A DNA stretch of 5,326 nucleotides. Source: Bacillota bacterium (GTDB lineage Bacteria > Bacillota > Clostridia > Christensenellales > Aristaeellaceae). Below are positions 1-4,492 of this stretch, piece by piece. The position numbers and the translations under genes were made by a program. A model generated the notes under the pieces. The model saw only the letters and a list, made by a program, of their open reading frames with translations. It was not told the origin of the DNA and searched no databases. Where the stretch lies: contig JAEWNM010000213.1 in assembly GCA_023392755.1 (NCBI GenBank), forward strand, positions 1-5,326. Direction: 5' to 3'. Position 1 is the first letter of the stretch; the number at the start of each line of letters is the position of its first letter.

Positions 1-98
1 TTGTTGGTCTACTCAATAACCGACCCCGTAAGCGTCTCGGCTGGAAAACCCCCGCGGAGGTCTTCTTCTCTAAATCCCCCAGACGCTGTTGCACTTGA
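1..98 (+). CDS. IS30-family transposase, C-terminal fragment
   Basis: This is the last 31 codons of a transposase read in the frame starting at base 3 and ending at TGA (96-98); the rest lies left of the window. The translation contains NNRPRKRLGWKTPAEVFF, a typical C-terminal signature of IS30-family DDE transposases, which cut and join DNA at the element's ends. After SKSP it ends RRCCT. Frame 1 over the same bases reads AVALDLTM, which also looks like a transposase tail, so a late frameshift relative to relatives is possible. It is the only plus-strand gene in the window. Family assignment rests on the motif alone; whether the full transposase is intact cannot be seen. Confidence 0.75.
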   Translation, partial: VGLLNNRPRKRLGWKTPAEVFFSKSPRRCCT

Positions 99-115
99 CT
101 TGACAATGTACCATA
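86..115. mobile_element. Candidate right end of the IS30-family element
   Basis: The transposase stop codon lies in a stretch reading TGTTGCACTTGACTTGACAA, followed by AT-rich non-coding DNA. IS30-family elements normally end within a few tens of bases of the transposase stop, in an imperfect terminal inverted repeat. The matching left end is outside the window, so the exact boundary and any target duplication cannot be shown. This is an inference from position and base composition. Confidence 0.3.
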
Positions 116-177
116 TTGAATACCAAAATGTTTGTGTGTATATATATGGATCGATCTACGCTGAGGCCGTATGAAGT

Positions 178-1239
178 TTATCCGTTTCCGTCCCAGAACC
201 ACTTCTTCTCCATATAGCCGGTTTGGCCGCTATAGAATGAGGATGAGACGATATACCAATCATCCCCGTAATCCCCAATGATCCAGTATTCGGAGTCATG
301 CTTGAACGTACGCATGATCATTGAACCGGTATCCGGCCACGCATAGAGCGGCGCGCCTGATGTTTCCGCTGCTTCGGTAAGTGTTTTATTGGGGAAATAG
401 ATCGGCACGTCAGGCATGTCCCTGCCGAAGGCTAGATACTCTGTCATCGCATACCCATCGGCGTACCCAAACCATACATGCGTCCATTTGTCCGTGTTCC
501 TTTTGTCACCAGATGAGATCGACAATGGCGCGCCGCTGTAGAGCTTACCCAGAGACACCGCATCCTTGGACGGTTTCGCTCTGATGTTCAGGCGGTCGGC
601 CTGCGCGTAACTTTTCACCATCACAATACTGTCTGTATCGATTTGACAGCAGGCTTCATCAAACGACGCGGGTATTATATTCAAATCAAAAGCACCGTAT
701 GTTTCGTGGAATCCGTCATACAAACATTGATTGAAAAGCGCCGTTCCGTACATGCGCCTGTCGGTACCACCCGATTCACTTATTCCCCATTCCGTTACAG
801 CGTAATTGTCCGAGCCCTGAACCCCCGACAGCTGCCACTGCTTGCCTGACAACGCCTTGTATTGGAAACTCGCGCACCAGACTCCGCCCGGCAGTTCGCT
901 GGTCATCAGGTACAGGACATCCGCTCCGCCTCCGATTGTTACGGGGGCTCCGTTCACCGGAAGAATGGGCTGTGTTGCCAACAGCAGGCGGTGCCGTCCG
1001 GATTCGTCTTCTTCAAAAGCATATACGACCCTTGAAAGATCAGACGCCTGCATGACAGCGTAGACCAGGCCGCTCTTGAACCCGCTGGCAAACACCATGT
1101 CCTGCGGCAGTGCTGCCCGGACGTCCTCCGGCATGTCGTCAAAGCTTTTGTAAAAGAACTCCGGCGCCCATGCATGGGCTGTTGCCGCAAACGCCGATAT
1201 AAGCAGAACTATAAGCAAAAGCGGGATGGCTTTCTTCAT
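178..1239 (-). CDS. Secreted SH3-type (SH3b-like) protein, 353 aa
   Basis: The start is set at 1239: a perfect AAGGAGGT lies 7 bases upstream and the protein then opens with a classic signal peptide (MKKAIPLLLIVLLISA, likely cut after AHA at residue 23). A longer reading up to 1314 has no such support. Residues 24-205 form a domain I do not recognise, with four cysteines (122, 172, 197, 198) that could form disulfides outside the cell. Residues about 206-271 look like a bacterial SH3 domain: RLNIRAKPS, then GKLYSGAPLSI, W252 and DGYAMTEYL. Residues about 296-347 look like a second, more divergent SH3-like barrel (PLYAWPDTGS, DDWYIV, QTGYMEKKW). SH3b domains usually bind cell wall or other envelope ligands. 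No catalytic domain and no sorting signal are visible, so it is probably a secreted binding or envelope-associated protein. Gene calling is firm; function is inferred. Confidence 0.85.
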   Translation of the reverse strand: MKKAIPLLLIVLLISAFAATAHAWAPEFFYKSFDDMPEDVRAALPQDMVFASGFKSGLVYAVMQASDLSRVVYAFEEDESGRHRLLLATQPILPVNGAPVTIGGGADVLYLMTSELPGGVWCASFQYKALSGKQWQLSGVQGSDNYAVTEWGISESGGTDRRMYGTALFNQCLYDGFHETYGAFDLNIIPASFDEACCQIDTDSIVMVKSYAQADRLNIRAKPSKDAVSLGKLYSGAPLSISSGDKRNTDKWTHVWFGYADGYAMTEYLAFGRDMPDVPIYFPNKTLTEAAETSGAPLYAWPDTGSMIMRTFKHDSEYWIIGDYGDDWYIVSSSFYSGQTGYMEKKWFWDGNG

Positions 1240-1246
1240 GGCGGAC

Positions 1247-1254
1247 ACCTCCTT
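1247..1254 (-). promoter_or_regulatory. Ribosome binding site, secreted SH3 protein
   Basis: The minus strand reads AAGGAGGT, a full match to the anti-Shine-Dalgarno sequence, 7 bases before the ATG at 1239. It fixes the start at the signal peptide rather than at the upstream in-frame ATG at 1314. Confidence 0.85.
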
Positions 1255-1280
1255 ACATAAAACGCACAATGGTTCTAATT

Positions 1281-1295
1281 TCCTGCTGGGCAGGA
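1281..1295. repeat. Short hairpin in the leader of the SH3 gene
   Basis: TCCTGC-TGG-GCAGGA forms a perfect 6-bp stem with a 3-base loop, about 40 bases upstream of the SH3 gene start. It would lie in the 5' leader if transcription starts upstream. It has no T-tract, so it is not an intrinsic terminator. Role unknown. Confidence 0.4.
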
Positions 1296-1340
1296 GAGAA
1301 TTTCTGCCAGGCATCTTTTGAGAGGCAGTCAGTGTTTTAT

Positions 1341-1366
1341 GCTGTCTTCACGCTATATAAGACAGC
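1341..1366. promoter_or_regulatory. Perfect 8-bp dyad (possible operator) upstream of the SH3 gene
   Basis: GCTGTCTT and AAGACAGC are exact reverse complements separated by 10 bases that include TATATA. The dyad lies in the 146-base gap between the stop of the small membrane protein (1386) and the SH3 gene start (1239). Neither strand has a T-tract after it, so a terminator is unlikely. An operator overlapping a promoter is plausible, but I could not find a convincing -35 box at the right spacing. Confidence 0.4.
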
Positions 1367-1385
1367 TTCGGATGGAATACCAGAG

Positions 1386-1670
1386 TTAAAGCCATAGGAG
1401 AACGTTACACAAAGCAAGATATATGGCAGATACGGCCAGCGCGCCCTGCAATACTATGACATAATCGGGCTTGTCCATGTTGTATATGTAAAATAAAAGC
1501 GCATCGCTGTTATCCTTCTTCCAGCTTTGCGCTTTCTGCCTATTATACACTTTTGAGTCTTCCGGTTTACGGGTAACAGGATTAACCCCGTTCCATGAGC
1601 CGCGTTTTTTTAGGTCCAGCTCATGCTGCTTTTTCTTGGGAAGTTTTTCATAAGGAATGAACCTTGCCAT
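1386..1670 (-). CDS. Small basic protein with C-terminal membrane segment, 94 aa, unknown function
   Basis: The start is placed at 1670, where AAAGGCGG (1678-1685, one mismatch from AAAGGAGG) lies 7 bases upstream. Reading further back would run into the tRNA terminator and the tRNA gene. The N-terminal half is strongly basic (MARFIPYEKLPKKKQHELD, then KKRGSWNGVNPVTRKPEDSK and YNRQKAQSW). To my recollection the W-N-G-x-NPVTRxP...YNRxKA pattern occurs in small uncharacterised Clostridia proteins. Residues about 70-94 are hydrophobic (YVIVLQGALAVSAIYLALCN) and end the protein, so it looks tail-anchored with the basic part in the cytoplasm. Whether the hydrophobic tail is normal for the family or a fusion is unclear. 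It follows the tRNA-Val terminator and precedes the SH3 gene on the same strand. Confidence 0.7.
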   Translation of the reverse strand: MARFIPYEKLPKKKQHELDLKKRGSWNGVNPVTRKPEDSKVYNRQKAQSWKKDNSDALLFYIYNMDKPDYVIVLQGALAVSAIYLALCNVLLWL

Positions 1671-1710
1671 GGGGATGCCGCCTTTCTTTCCATATCTTAG
1701 AATTGTGGGG

Positions 1711-1745
1711 AAAACGAAAAATAAAGACCCGCCCAAGGGGCGGGT
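1711..1745 (-). terminator. Intrinsic terminator of the tRNA-Val gene
   Basis: On the minus strand ACCCGCCC (from 1745) pairs perfectly with GGGCGGGT (to 1727) over 8 bp with a 3-base loop, followed by CTTTATTTTTCGTTTT. The stem begins directly after the encoded CCA of the tRNA, so it ends the tRNA transcript and insulates the small membrane protein gene downstream. Confidence 0.85.
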
Positions 1746-1821
1746 TGGTGGTCTGTACTGGACTCGAACCAGTGACCCCATCGATGTGAACGATGTGCTC
1801 TACCAACTGAGCCAACAGACC
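1746..1821 (-). tRNA. tRNA-Val (anticodon CAC)
   Basis: The 76-base gene folds into a full cloverleaf. The acceptor stem is GGTCTGT/ACAGACC (7 bp), the D arm GCTC/GAGC around AGTTGGTA, the anticodon arm CATCG/CGATG with loop TTCACAT, the variable loop GGGTC, and the T arm ACTGG/CCAGT with loop TTCGAGT. The loop places CAC at positions 34-36, which reads the valine codon GUG. The discriminator is A and CCA is encoded. All stems are perfectly paired, so it is probably functional. It has its own promoter and terminator and appears to be a single-gene unit. Confidence 0.95.
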
Positions 1822-1862
1822 ATATTGGTAATAATTTTGCCATGTTTTTGGCGGCATGGAGT

Positions 1863-1891
1863 ATGATATCATAGGAGAAGTGCCTTGTCAA
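1863..1891 (-). promoter_or_regulatory. Promoter of tRNA-Val (housekeeping sigma type)
   Basis: The minus strand carries TTGACA (1886-1891), a 17-base spacer and TATCAT (1863-1868), matching the sigma-A consensus at 11 of 12 positions with ideal spacing. Transcription would start near 1855, giving a leader of roughly 35 bases before the tRNA. The -10 region lies inside the palindrome TATGATATCATA. A near-consensus promoter fits a stable RNA gene. Confidence 0.85.
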
Positions 1892-1917
1892 TATCCAATT
1901 TTCCGCTGCGGGGCGAC

Positions 1918-1937
1918 CATTTTCAAACATTTTCAAA
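1918..1937. repeat. Tandem 10-base repeat (two copies)
   Basis: CATTTTCAAA occurs twice, back to back and without mismatch, starting 27 bases upstream of the tRNA -35 box. On the tRNA's strand it reads TTTGAAAATG twice. It may be an AT-rich upstream promoter element or a chance duplication. Confidence 0.5.
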
Positions 1938-2034
1938 CGATACTCAATTGCTGCCAATGCGTTGTATTTGGTTTTTCCGACCGGCACAACGCAAAAAGGG
2001 CAATGGTAGAAGAAGCATGCATATGCAGTATGAT

Positions 2035-2066
2035 CGCCGCCATACCCGAAAACGGATATGGCGGCG
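2035..2066. repeat. Strong hairpin downstream of the anti-sigma gene
   Basis: CGCCGCCATA (2035-2044) and TATGGCGGCG (2057-2066) are exact reverse complements. Inside them CCG-AAAA-CGG adds 3 bp, so the whole forms a 10+3 bp stem with one internal mismatch. It lies about 90 bases beyond the stop of the anti-sigma gene on its strand. No T-tract follows on the minus strand; on the plus strand a weak CCTTTTA follows 3 bases later. It could protect the 3' end of the sigma operon mRNA or act as a factor-dependent or weak terminator. Confidence 0.6.
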
Positions 2067-2153
2067 ACGCCTTTTACAGCTATACGGACAGGCATGTGCG
2101 CGCGGATGAAATGCTTTTGCTGCTTGCCGTATCTGTTTTTGGCCGGATATGGT

Positions 2154-3068
2154 TCAGCCATTACCCCCGGTGGTGACGGCGGTAAGCAGAATTTCGCCGG
2201 TGCGTGCGTCGATCATCACACCGCAGCCCTGTTCAATGCCGCAATCCACCAAGTAGATTTGGAAGCGCCAGATAGGGTTGCCGGTATCGCGTTCATAGAA
2301 CTCCGCCATGACATCGGCGGTATCAAGCACTTCCTTTGTAAGGGGCGTATCCTCCATGAGTGCCTGCTGTGCCAGTTCAAGTGCCTTGTCCTGCGGGATA
2401 TCGTCGGGACCGGGCGCCGCTTTGCGGATAATTTGTCCATTCCAGCGGTATTCGCCCTCCTTGAGCGGAATCGGTGTTTGCTGAACAACGGCGGCGGGAG
2501 AAACTTTTGACCAGTCCATTCGTTTTTGGACAGCCGCCGCGGCCTCACTGTTCATAAGTGCCTTGAGCATTTGTGTCTGTCCCCAGACGGGGGCATCCAG
2601 GCTGCCATTCTGCCAGAGTGCCGGGTCAACATCGTCGTGGGTCCAATGGGTTTCCGGGTCTTTTCCCGGTGCAAGGGTGACCGTATAGTCGCCCAGCAGC
2701 GGCGGATAGAATCCGTCGGCAACGAATGTAACATTCCATGTATTGCCTTGCTGCTCTGATTTGGTGTAGAAGAGGCCTATTGTTTCCGAAGTAAGGCCGT
2801 AGTTTGCGAAGAGTGCCTTGCGCGCCACAGAAACAGCGGTCGCCTGGGGAGAACGGGTGAGGGTGTAGGCCGCCAGAGCCGTGGCGGCCAGCAGAACCAG
2901 CAGGATAGCTGCGATCAGAACGGTTGCAAATGCCTTGCGTTTCATTGGTTTTTTCTCCTCCTTCGCGGCTATGGCGCGCAAACGCGCCATGGTATCCGCG
3001 GAAAATTTCGGGGAGGGAGGAGGCAGGTTGACGGCAAATGTCTTGGCATCAATATGCTTGTGATTCAT
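2154..3068 (-). CDS. Probable anti-sigma factor: single-pass membrane protein with PepSY-like domains, 304 aa
   Basis: The ATG overlaps the sigma factor stop (ATGA, 3065-3068), and GGAGGTG (3077-3083) lies 8 bases upstream, so the two genes are translationally coupled. Residues 1-45 are charged and probably cytoplasmic; there are no cysteines there, so it is not of the zinc-binding anti-sigma type. Residues about 46-68 form one membrane helix. The outer part holds a PepSY-like stretch near 75-135 (SVARKALFANYGL, WNVTF, YTVTLAPG) and a clearer one at about 225-297 (DKALELAQQAL, PIWRFQIYLV, GVMIDARTGEIL). PepSY domains are found in secreted and membrane proteins, where they are thought to bind or inhibit partners. 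Position directly behind the ECF sigma gene implies it holds the sigma factor at the membrane and releases it on an outside signal. The signal is unknown. A possible internal start at 2945 (M42) has AAGGAGG 11 bases upstream, but those bases also simply encode K-E-E. Confidence 0.8.
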   Translation of the reverse strand: MNHKHIDAKTFAVNLPPPSPKFSADTMARLRAIAAKEEKKPMKRKAFATVLIAAILLVLLAATALAAYTLTRSPQATAVSVARKALFANYGLTSETIGLFYTKSEQQGNTWNVTFVADGFYPPLLGDYTVTLAPGKDPETHWTHDDVDPALWQNGSLDAPVWGQTQMLKALMNSEAAAAVQKRMDWSKVSPAAVVQQTPIPLKEGEYRWNGQIIRKAAPGPDDIPQDKALELAQQALMEDTPLTKEVLDTADVMAEFYERDTGNPIWRFQIYLVDCGIEQGCGVMIDARTGEILLTAVTTGGNG

Positions 3069-3544
3069 TCAAAGGACACCTCCCATTCGGTCAGGGCGGC
3101 CCGGAGGACCTTCCGGGCCTTTGCCAGCCGGTTTTTGACTGTGGAGACCGGCAGGTGCATTACCTGCGCCACCTCCCGCTCGGTAAACTGTGCGACATAT
3201 TTCAGGGAAAAGGGGAGGCGTATGCCCTCCGGCAGCGCCTGTACCGCGCCCCATAGGTCCGGGTCCGGCGGAGTGAACGCTTCGGCTTCCGCCGCGACTG
3301 CCGTAAATGGCATGACGCGCATACGGTAGCGCTGTATATTGCGGCTTTCATTGACCACGATGCGCACAAGCCACGGGCCAAAAGTATCCGGCTTTGCACG
3401 ATCGCGGGCCGCCCATGCCTTGAGCAGCGCCTGCTGTACGGCGTCTTCGGCATCCTGACGGGTACGGAGGATACTGTAAGCCACCTGGTACAGCCTGGTA
3501 AGCTTCTCCTCTGTCTCGCGCAGGAACAATGCTCCGTCTACCAT
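3065..3544 (-). CDS. ECF-type RNA polymerase sigma factor, 159 aa
   Basis: This protein directs RNA polymerase to a stress or envelope regulon. The start at 3544 is chosen because AGGGGAGG (3550-3557) lies 5 bases upstream; the in-frame ATG at 3583 has no such site. Region 2 spans residues about 10-77: LTRLYQVAYSILRTRQDAED begins the core-binding part, VQQALLKAWAAR follows, and FGPWLVRIVVNES with RNIQRYR matches regions 2.3-2.4. Region 4 spans about 97-150, with the helix-turn-helix FTEREVAQVMHLPVSTVKNR that reads the -35 box. The linker is short and there is no extra C-terminal domain, as usual for ECF sigma factors. The next gene overlaps by 4 bases and is the likely anti-sigma factor. Such pairs often activate their own promoter, but no clear ECF-type promoter is visible here. 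Confidence 0.92.
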   Translation of the reverse strand: MVDGALFLRETEEKLTRLYQVAYSILRTRQDAEDAVQQALLKAWAARDRAKPDTFGPWLVRIVVNESRNIQRYRMRVMPFTAVAAEAEAFTPPDPDLWGAVQALPEGIRLPFSLKYVAQFTEREVAQVMHLPVSTVKNRLAKARKVLRAALTEWEVSFE

Positions 3545-3549
3545 GGTAT

Positions 3550-3557
3550 CCTCCCCT
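3550..3557 (-). promoter_or_regulatory. Ribosome binding site, ECF sigma factor
   Basis: The minus strand reads AGGGGAGG, 5 bases before the ATG at 3544. It decides that start over the ATG at 3583, which lacks a site and would add 13 residues with no family counterpart. Confidence 0.75.
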
Positions 3558-3630
3558 GTGATCTGCTTCGAAAGGCCTTTCATCTGTATATACGGTTGCG
3601 GGCCGGAAAAAGTATGTGCGGCTTTTTTTC

Positions 3631-3636
3631 ATTATA
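3631..3636 (-). promoter_or_regulatory. Candidate -10 box for the sigma/anti-sigma operon
   Basis: The minus strand reads TATAAT, about 85 bases before the sigma gene start. The region 16-18 bases upstream (TTCTTT / CTTCTT) matches the -35 consensus poorly and falls in the T-tract and stem of the preceding terminator. If used, this is a weak or activator-dependent promoter. A separate ECF-type site was not found. Confidence 0.4.
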
Positions 3637-3650
3637 CACTTCTTTGTATT

Positions 3651-3675
3651 AAAAAGAAGCGGTTGACCGCTTCTT
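3651..3675 (-). terminator. Intrinsic terminator formed by the left copy of the flanking palindrome
   Basis: On the minus strand AAGAAGCGG-TCAA-CCGCTTCTT gives a perfect 9-bp stem directly followed by TTT (five Ts in all). It would stop transcripts arriving from the helical-protein gene through the hairpin array, 15 bases before the TATAAT box of the sigma operon. The right copy of the same palindrome (3885-3904) lacks the T-tract, so only this copy looks like a terminator. Confidence 0.7.
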
Positions 3676-3679
3676 AGTG
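3655..3679. repeat. 25-base palindromic direct repeat, left copy
   Basis: These 25 bases are identical to 3885-3909, an offset of exactly 230. The core is AGAAGCGG-TTGA-CCGCTTCT followed by TAGTG, so each copy is itself a hairpin. The two copies bound the hairpin array. Confidence 0.9.
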
Positions 3680-3884
3680 TGTCAACAAAGTGGCTGTCGC
3701 CACTTTGTTGAGCTTTTCCCTCGCTACACTGCAAAATGGCGTTGCCATTTTGCGACCGTTTGCTCGGGCAAGGAAGGAATTTTTACAAAATTCCTACGCA
3801 AACCACCGCACTTGTCGCTGGTTTGCGATATAGCATCAGAGGGCTTCGGCCCTCCGATACCTCCCTGGGTTTTTTGATGGTCTG

Positions 3885-3909
3885 AGAAGCGGTTGACCGC
3901 TTCTTAGTG
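3885..3909. repeat. 25-base palindromic direct repeat, right copy
   Basis: Exact copy of 3655-3679. Here the bases before it are CTG rather than a run of A, so its minus-strand hairpin has no T-tract after it. It lies 39 bases beyond the stop of the helical-protein gene, reading on that gene's strand. Confidence 0.9.
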
Positions 3910-3948
3910 ACATGCATGCAAGCCGATTATTATTGGATAAGGTGCCGG

Positions 3949-4377
3949 CTAGAGGAAATGTTTGAGCTGTTGTACGTTGCCTTCTTCAAACGTCAGCAGC
4001 CTCTTCATCAGGGTGCGGATGTCCTCCTCGGCATCTTCATATTGCTTCAGATTTTTGATGGCATCCACAATGCCCATATTGCTGCCGAGAATCAGCATTT
4101 CAGCCACATGAGAAGTCGTTTTATCCTTCGCTGTCTGCATGCGGATGGAGATATATGTCTTGAGCTTGGAACAGGTGCTGATCCCCTTTTCAGCGTATCC
4201 GTTTTTGTTCAGCAGTTCCCTGGCTTCATGGAATATGCTGCGGTATTCCTCCAACTGGGCGGATAGATGCGCCGCAAATTCGTCATCCTCTATGATGGTT
4301 ATCAGCTGGCCGATGGTGATAACGCCCATCTGCGCGTTTTGATGGATGAAATTCAAAAGCTCCGCGTTTCCGTTCAT
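3949..4377 (-). CDS. All-helical (four-helix-bundle-like) protein, 142 aa, unknown function
   Basis: The start at 4377 has AAGGGAG (4388-4394) 10 bases upstream; reading further back has no ribosome binding site and would overlap the LarA-like gene. The protein opens MNGNAELLNFIHQNAQMGVI and is almost entirely amphipathic helix: about 3-30 (to QLITIIED), 33-60 (AAHLSAQLEEYRSIFHEARE), 70-95 (SKLKTYISIRMQTAKD) and 100-140 (HVAEMLILGSNMGIVDAIKN, then RTLMKRLLTFEEGNVQQL). No signal peptide or membrane segment is seen. It resembles uncharacterised ferritin-like/DUF2383-type bundles that I recall from Clostridia, but the usual paired metal-binding E..ExxH pattern is not clear. It lies 115 bases behind the LarA-like gene on the same strand and may share its transcript. 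Function is not assigned. Confidence 0.75.
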   Translation of the reverse strand: MNGNAELLNFIHQNAQMGVITIGQLITIIEDDEFAAHLSAQLEEYRSIFHEARELLNKNGYAEKGISTCSKLKTYISIRMQTAKDKTTSHVAEMLILGSNMGIVDAIKNLKQYEDAEEDIRTLMKRLLTFEEGNVQQLKHFL

Positions 4378-4394
4378 ACTGCCCGCGCTCCCTT

Positions 4395-4411
4395 CGCATA
4401 GGCAGTATGCG
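4395..4411. repeat. Inverted repeat beside the ribosome binding site of the helical-protein gene
   Basis: CGCATA-GGCAG-TATGCG gives a perfect 6-bp stem, and on the minus strand it ends one base before the AAGGGAG ribosome binding site. The direct repeat GTATGCGC (4405-4412 and 4419-4426) overlaps it. It could affect translation or bind a regulator. The 4378-4492 gap otherwise holds only a palindromic GCGGCCGC (4483-4490) and, on the minus strand, CTTTTTTA, which together make at most a very weak terminator. Confidence 0.4.
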
Positions 4412-4492
4412 CAGGCGCGTATGCGCGTATTCAGCGCCGCTCTTTTGCGGCCCTGGGGCATGGATAAAAAAGATTTTGAAAGGCGGCCGCTT

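Larger units (their letters stand above)
1892..2153. other. Intergenic region between anti-sigma gene and tRNA-Val promoter
   Basis: I see no gene here with start, ribosome binding site and plausible protein together. Open frames cross it on both strands, but the minus-strand one runs on through the tRNA and its promoter. The stretch holds a tandem 10-base repeat (1918-1937), a strong hairpin (2035-2066) and a short palindrome GCATATGC (2019-2026). Confidence 0.6.
3654..3909. repeat. Array of hairpins bounded by direct repeats (structured non-coding element)
   Basis: Seven main inverted repeats follow one another. (1) 3654-3675, 9 bp, loop TTGA. (2) 3682-3711, 13 bp, loop TGTC. (3) 3731-3753, 10 bp, loop GTT. 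(4) 3775-3795, 9 bp, loop TAC. (5) 3797-3827, 9 bp CGCAAACCA/TGGTTTGCG, loop 13. (6) 3835-3858, GAGGGC-TTCG-GCCCTC extended by ATC/GAT past one mismatch. (7) 3885-3904, the repeat of stem 1. A small stem TTGC/GCAA lies at 3760-3771. All stems in 1-5 are perfect. No coding sequence is credible through them. It fills the gap between the helical-protein gene and the sigma operon, and may be a dispersed palindromic element, a 3' untranslated region or a small RNA. The structure is seen directly; the role is not known. Confidence 0.85.

Noticed and set aside
1671..1781. N-terminal extension of the small basic protein
   Set aside because: The extension is translated tRNA and terminator sequence; the ATG at 1670 has an adequate ribosome binding site.
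1697..2161. Open frame of 154 codons on the minus strand whose ATG overlaps the anti-sigma stop
   Set aside because: It runs through the tRNA promoter, the whole tRNA-Val gene and its terminator, has no proper ribosome binding site, and its translation resembles no protein I know.
1856..2176. Plus-strand open frame of 106 codons in the anti-sigma/tRNA gap
   Set aside because: It starts in the tRNA promoter and crosses the strong hairpin. The sequence is low in recognisable features and there is no convincing ribosome binding site.
2058..2510. Plus-strand open frame of 150 codons antisense to the anti-sigma gene
   Set aside because: It is opposite a well-supported gene, has no ribosome binding site, and its composition fits a shadow frame.
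3677..3877. Plus-strand open frame of 66 codons across the hairpin array
   Set aside because: It runs through most of the array, has no ribosome binding site, and its sequence is dictated by the palindromes. It is unlikely to be a gene.
3654..3909. CRISPR array or integron attC sites
   Set aside because: The hairpins differ in sequence and spacing, only the outer pair is identical, and there is no regular spacer length. No integrase or attC core motifs are visible.
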